Below, one piece after another: positions 59,094 through 64,000 of a stretch of DNA of 64,000 nucleotides. A model generated the notes under the pieces. The model searched no databases, had not been told where the DNA came from, and was given only the letters and a program-made list of their open reading frames with translations. Source of the DNA: Neodiprion pinetum (Eukaryota > Arthropoda > Insecta > Hymenoptera > Diprionidae); NCBI RefSeq assembly GCF_021155775.2, contig NC_060232.1:33223089-33287088 (forward strand), given 5' to 3'. Both the position numbers and the translations under genes were made by a program. Positions within the stretch are counted from its first letter, which is position 1, and the number at the start of each line of letters is the position of its first letter.

Positions 59094-60214
59094 CAAGGTT
59101 GGCGTTAACCCGGCATAAGGTCTAGATATGCATATACATAGTTGCATAAACCGGTTCAGATTAACTGATGATAAATCAAAAAAGTGCAACTGATAATCAA
59201 CTCGTTCCAAGATTCTAAGGAGTATACGTGTGAATGCAGGTTGATAAACTATTTACGAGTAAATAATTTCCAGTTGTACCTATACCGCGTTTTAGTTTGT
59301 CCTTGGTACGTATTGTACCTGCTATGCTTTTTCCCCGTGTTGACTTTACGGTCATAATTCGTGGTGTAACAAAATGAATTCCTTTCACAATTCGATAGTT
59401 TATTCTTGTCGCTTACTTACGTTTCGTAGAATTTCACCTATACCTACTTTTTATATAAATAAAAACATGCACGTATATCTCGAGTGTCGTATCAGGAAAG
59501 TGGTATAAGCGTGAGTAAACAGCTGCAACTTGTACCGGATGGAAAAATATTATTCACAGACATCATGTTTACACGTATTTATTTTATTCATACGATTGTT
59601 TAAATCGATCGAGCTTATGAATATTCAAATAAAATTCGTTGGTTTATACTGTCTTTAAACTTAACTCCCTGGATTTTACGGTAATGCGAGAAGTTAGTAA
59701 GACAAAAGCGTAAGTAAAATACACAACCCAAACTATATTATGTTCGCTTCAAATTCGACACATTGAATACCGAGTCGGCGCTATTTTTAACCCGTGTTGG
59801 CGTGTGCCGTCCGAAAATGAAACGCTGTGGTACGAACCGAAAAGAAGACGAGAATTCGATTCCCTGTTAGGTTTTAGTCGAATACCATGTTTCCTCAACA
59901 TTTATCACAGCAGGTCGTTCTCGGTGATTGTATTTTCCTGTAACTGGCTGGCGCGTACGGCGCTGGCGCGAACGTCGGTTATAAGTTTGCGGTATGGGGC
60001 TTGGAACGAAGGACGTAACGTTAGATCTTTGCTGCAATAATGCTTCGACGAATTACAAAGCATCGATATCTAGCTGCGGTAAATCAGCGTTTGGAAAAAG
60101 AGAGGAAAATTGCAACAAACAGTGAACTACCCCGATATATAATATATTGCAATGCGTATTTTTCCCCTCTGTAACGTTGGCCCCACTGGCCTGACCGACG
60201 TCGCCGACTCAGGT
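59094..60214. other. Intergenic region between the two SDHA genes
   Basis: 3' flank of the paralogue and upstream region of SDHA. It includes a short possible exon at 60040-60078 (ATG, 13 codons starting MLRRITKHRYLAA, GTAAAT donor, phase 0). Its phase fits the SDHA acceptor at 63067, so it could be an alternative first exon, but the exon at 60328 is preferred. Confidence 0.4.
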
Positions 60215-60220
60215 TCAGTG
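60215..60220 (+). promoter_or_regulatory. Candidate initiator of SDHA
   Basis: TCAGTG matching the arthropod initiator. It would give a 111-nt leader before the ATG at 60328. No TATA box at the right distance; the surroundings are CpG-rich. Confidence 0.35.
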
Positions 60221-60327
60221 TTCACGACGCCGTACGAGAGGTGCGCGAGTGTACTGCTCGTGCGTTAATATTTTGGTAGTAAAAAAGGGGATCGAAATTT
60301 GGATTAACACCCCCTGGCAGGTCCAAG

Positions 60328-63300
60328 ATGAGCATAATGTTGAAAGTACCGGGAATTATCGCGAGGAATCTGCCCTCGGCGACTCTAGTAAGTATTTCTT
60401 TAAGTTATATAATTTTCGTCGAAGCGTATCGTCGAACCGCTAATTCATCGCACCTTTAGTGTACGATGAGATCTGCTTTCCATTACGTAAGTGTCGACCC
60501 TGTCGTCATTTGTTTTTCCCAAAGTGAGTGAAATTGGGTATTTTCTCCAAGTGTCGCAACTATTGTGCAATTTCAAGTTATCTGTACAGATTGCTTTTCG
60601 ACTAGCGAAACGGTCTAAAAATACACCCCATTTTTGCCAGTTTCCTTGCTTGTCGGTTTTTTTTCATACGAACATCATATCAATTAGAGTTAATTATCAA
60701 CTTATTTTCTTCGCGGCACATGATCATCTGTCTTGTTTTTTTGTCCTGGTATATCCCCCAAAATGCGATAACACTCACGACGCTTGACAGCTGCCAGAGC
60801 ACATATAGCCCAGATTCCTACACGCGATCAGGCTGCATCTGCTCATTAGCAATGTAGTCGGGTTTATTCTATCTCCGGGATTAATTGCTTAGCGTAAACA
60901 ACTAATTCTGTATCAAGTCAACAACAGTTTTCACGGAAAGTTCCACCGTTTTAAATTGTTTTTACCGTAATAACGTATAGGCACGATACGGCTTACACTG
61001 CTCACAATGATTTTCTGATTACGTCGAAACAGGACGTAACCAATTCGCATATTTGTGTGTTGGACGGTTTAACCTATTCGCAAATTTACAAGGTGCAGGG
61101 AATATCGACCTAAATAGAACTATGATGGAAGCGAAATCGCCAGCGGCAAACTGCTCAGCTTTTAGTTAAGATATTCTCACAAGCTTTGCTAAATTAGTTT
61201 TAACGTCTTATTCAATGAAGCGTGCGAATATTTTTCTTTGTACTTGTATGACTACCGCATGATCAAAAATAATGGCCAATTTACACCGTATGTCACGGCC
61301 GGTGAACAAAGCTTTAGATGTAGCTTTCCGTTCTCTTAACCGCTACAGGTGGCAGCACTGGTCGGCTGGAAAAGTGGGTGGAATTGAAAACAAATCAATT
61401 TCACGAGCATCGTAAAATTGATAGAAGAGTGCATGTTCTTATCTCATTTTTACTTTTATTTCTACTGTCATATGTATACATGAATCTGACGTACCTTGCG
61501 TGTGTGCTCTTGCTCATTATTATATAAGTTTAATTCTTCAATTCTGATAGGTGATTTCCGGTAACCACCCAATTCGTTTGTCACGCTATCCCCCTCTTCA
61601 ATTTCATTTGATTGTTAGAACATTCCAGATAGAAAAAAGCCGAGACGTAGGAAGTAGATTATAAATAAGTACAAATTATATACAAGTATTGTATATTATA
61701 TGGGATATTAGATAATTAATTCTGGGTTGTTGCAAGCAAATCGCAAAGATCGACAGAGGCGAGGTCTATCAATATTTTGATCTAATGAATACTATGAGCA
61801 GTTCTATTCTACTCGTCTCTGGTTGTATTCTGCTGGCAAAACGTAACGACACTTGTCACCTAACCTAACTTAATTTAACAAACTGATATCGCATCCTTAG
61901 TTTAGATAAGGTTGAAGGTACTTATAAGCTAAATATAAATCACAGCTAGACTTCTTGAATTGTGATCGCTTAGTTTCGGACGAACCATGAATAATCTTTT
62001 AATTTGTTCTTTTCAGCTTATAACTGCTTTTGTGAAATTCCAGCAATGCTTACAATTCAAAGTAGAAGCTATTTTTGGGATGGCTATCTAGTAATTGCAT
62101 CACGAAATCGACGATAACTCGTGCAAATATATTATCAATTAGCAAGAAATGATTTTAGTATTGTTTCATTAATTGCACTAGAAAATTGTAATTGAACTGC
62201 ATGAATCATTATAGCTATGAGGAAATTGAGAAAATTATAGAATGTATATTAAAACAGAATTCGATCGGCAAAGTTTTGGAGAACGAAGTATAAGATTAAA
62301 TCTTTTCAACACATTTAAATATTTAAACTTGACGCTAAATCTGAAATACTAAGAACTGTATTTTTTGTTACATTGTGAAAAGTATGTTATGTATCATCAC
62401 TATGAATAAAGATGTGCTGAAAATTTTAATTTTTTTATCTCTCTCTCTCTCTGTTTTTCTCAAATCAAAGTTGTAAACATGGAGAAAAGTATTTACTGAT
62501 CCAGCAAAAAAATTTAACACGTTTCATTTAGAATACCTCAAATTTTACACTTTTAGTAACTTTTTCATTGACGAATCTACTTTTATGCTGAATCGGAGTG
62601 GTCGTTAAATATTTCACTATCAATTCATTATATATCAGCTATACTTGGGCAAGGTTTCCTGTAGTTTTCATTGTTTCTTGTGTGAATGCGGGTGTTTCTA
62701 TTGAACATCTTAAGACAACTGTAGACACATAACGACGGTCACTAATCCATCACTTTCCTTACCCCATATAAGTTTAGCGACTCCTGGAGACATATCCTAT
62801 TGGGTATGTCTGCTGTAGGTAGCAATTATTATTATTAATCATCATAGTTTTCATTGTGTCAGTGAACATGATGTAGTTGAATTTTCCAGGAAGACTAATC
62901 TATATAAATATTCACTGTGACACCTTATTCTGTTTCTATTAATTCTGATGTCATGTTATATCAAAGTTCTCCAAATTCTTGAACGATCAAGTAATAAGTT
63001 GAATAAAAAATTAGTAATTACATAAATGTTACACCCTCCATAATCATTAAGAATGCAATATTTCAGAGAAAGATCGGCCTGCCTTCACTTTCGAGCCGCA
63101 AATTTCATTACACACCTGATGGTAAAGCGGCCAAAGTATCTGATGCCATTTCCAAGCAGTATCCGATAGTGGACCATACTTATGATGCTGTTGTGGTTGG
63201 TGCTGGTGGTGCTGGGCTTCGTGCTGCTTTCGGTCTGGTTGCCGAAGGTTTTAAGACCGCTGTCATTACAAAACTATTCCCCACAAGGTCACATACTGTC

Positions 63301-63493
63301 GCTGCTCAGGGCGGCATCAATGCGGCACTTGGTAACATGGAATCTGACAACTGGCAATGGCATATGTATGACACAGTCAAGGGCTCCGATTGGCTGGGCG
63401 ATCAGGATGCTATTCATTACATGACCAGGGAAGCTCCTAAAGCTGTCATTGAACTTGAAAATTACGGCATGCCATTCAGTCGCACACCTGACG
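60328..63493 (+). CDS. SDHA: Succinate dehydrogenase flavoprotein subunit (5' part)
   Basis: Two exons of the canonical SDHA lie in the window; the rest lies beyond the right edge. Exon 1, 60328-60387, encodes a presequence-like start (MSIMLKVPGIIARNLPSATL) with a GTAAGT donor. Exon 2, 63067-63493, begins RKIGLPSLSSRKFHYTPDG and ends at PDG with phase 1. It holds the FAD-binding GAGGAGLRAAFGL, the flavin-linking His in RSHTVAAQGGINAALGN, DNWQWHMYDTVKGSDWLG, and the active-site region ENYGMPFSRTPDG. In exon 2 there is no intron where the upstream paralogue has two. Intron 1 is about 2.7 kb. SDHA anchors FAD in complex II and couples the TCA cycle to ubiquinone reduction through the iron-sulfur subunit. 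Confidence 0.93.
60388..63066. other. SDHA intron 1
   Basis: AT-rich, with a CT microsatellite at about 62440-62455. I see no RNA gene, exon or mobile element within it. Confidence 0.55.
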
Positions 63494-63716
63494 GTGAGTT
63501 TTTTGTGTATAATGTAAATGAGAATCAATCATTATTAAAAGTATAATATTAAAAGTAAAAACAGCACATCTACTAATGAAACACTGATCCAGGTCAAGTA
63601 TAATATGGTATAACTAGACGAATCACCAACATAACATACAACAAATAAATTAAAACACACAATAGTAGTTTTTCTGTTAGTTTCTCGCACTCTCTTACTA
63701 TAGCAGCCTCTGTAGT

Positions 63717-63863
63717 TTATGAACTTTGGTATGAATCTTCGGAGGGACAATCGGTTGTAGCAGTATGTATTGATCTAGATGTATCATCTGTATCACTGTC
63801 CGACTCAATGTCACTCTTCGTGCGTTTCTTTTTCAAATCTATTTCAGTTTTTTGTTGCTGTCC
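63717..63863 (-). CDS. Terminal exon of an unidentified minus-strand gene
   Basis: An acceptor (TTTTCACAG) followed by 49 codons including TAA, phase 0. The peptide begins GQQQKTEIDLKKKRTKSD, then an acidic run IESDSDTDD and a Ser/Thr-rich end. The mix of a basic cluster resembling a nuclear localisation signal and an acidic stretch suggests a nuclear protein. It sits on the opposite strand inside the second SDHA intron. Upstream exons, if real, lie to the right of the window. No family recognised. Confidence 0.35.
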   Translation of the reverse strand, partial: GQQQKTEIDLKKKRTKSDIESDSDTDDTSRSIHTATTDCPSEDSYQSS

Positions 63864-64000
63864 CTGTGAAAAATTATTTCAGTACACCATTACTGTAACT
63901 TGAACTGTATCTTTATATACATCTGAAATCAATGTCTACAGCATCCAGCTAAAATATTTTTGGTCGTTTTAGAATTCCCTTTTCGTGGTTTAAGTTCAAT

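Noticed and set aside
1..64000. CRISPR arrays or bacterial operons
   Set aside because: The window is eukaryotic; the tandem repeats lack the repeat-spacer pattern and the genes have spliceosomal introns.

Overview
The window looks like nuclear DNA of an insect. Reasons: multi-exon genes with short GT-AG introns, CTAAT-type branch points, TCAGT-type initiators, AT-rich intergenic DNA and long tandem satellite arrays. Gene content (SDHA with a tandem paralogue, ECHDC3, ZC2HC1, an arrestin-domain gene, a USP-type deubiquitinase) fits an arthropod. A hymenopteran, possibly a sawfly, is my inference and is not proven by the sequence. Gene models below were built by hand from reading frames, splice sites and phase. 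For five genes the total coding length comes out as an exact multiple of three.

Layout: 1.7-5.8 kb (-) is a USP37-like deubiquitinase. 9.7-10.5 kb is a 26-bp minisatellite whose every unit looks like an intron 3' end. 11.7-14.1 kb (+) is a probable RNA polymerase I subunit RPA34/POLR1G-like gene. 15.5-17.9 kb (+) is an arrestin-domain (ARRDC) gene. 19.4-20.8 kb (-) is an unrecognised 180-aa gene with three exons. 23.3-26.4 kb (-) is ECHDC3, apparently sharing a bidirectional promoter region with a short + strand exon. 29.1-36.4 kb (+) is a very large ZC2HC1-type zinc-finger gene of about 1,681 aa.

38.6-43.4 kb is an unusual repeat locus. Two ~390-400 bp inverted arms enclose a TATA/initiator/CRE promoter, a 60-bp minisatellite that is one long open frame, three copies of a 371-bp exon-like glycine-rich module, purine/pyrimidine simple repeats and a small poly(A)-ended retroposon-like element. 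43.6-53.5 kb is a satellite array of about 29 monomers of 335 bp, with a 7-monomer (2,345 bp) higher-order repeat in its right half.

53.8-59.1 kb (+) is an intact SDHA paralogue (12 exons, 658 aa) starting about 340 bp after the satellite. 60.2 kb to the window end (+) holds the 5' part of canonical SDHA, with a minus-strand terminal exon nested in its second intron. SDHA and its paralogue act in complex II (TCA cycle and respiratory chain) and ECHDC3 is a predicted mitochondrial enoyl-CoA hydratase-fold protein. Otherwise the neighbours are functionally unrelated, as is usual for eukaryotic gene order.
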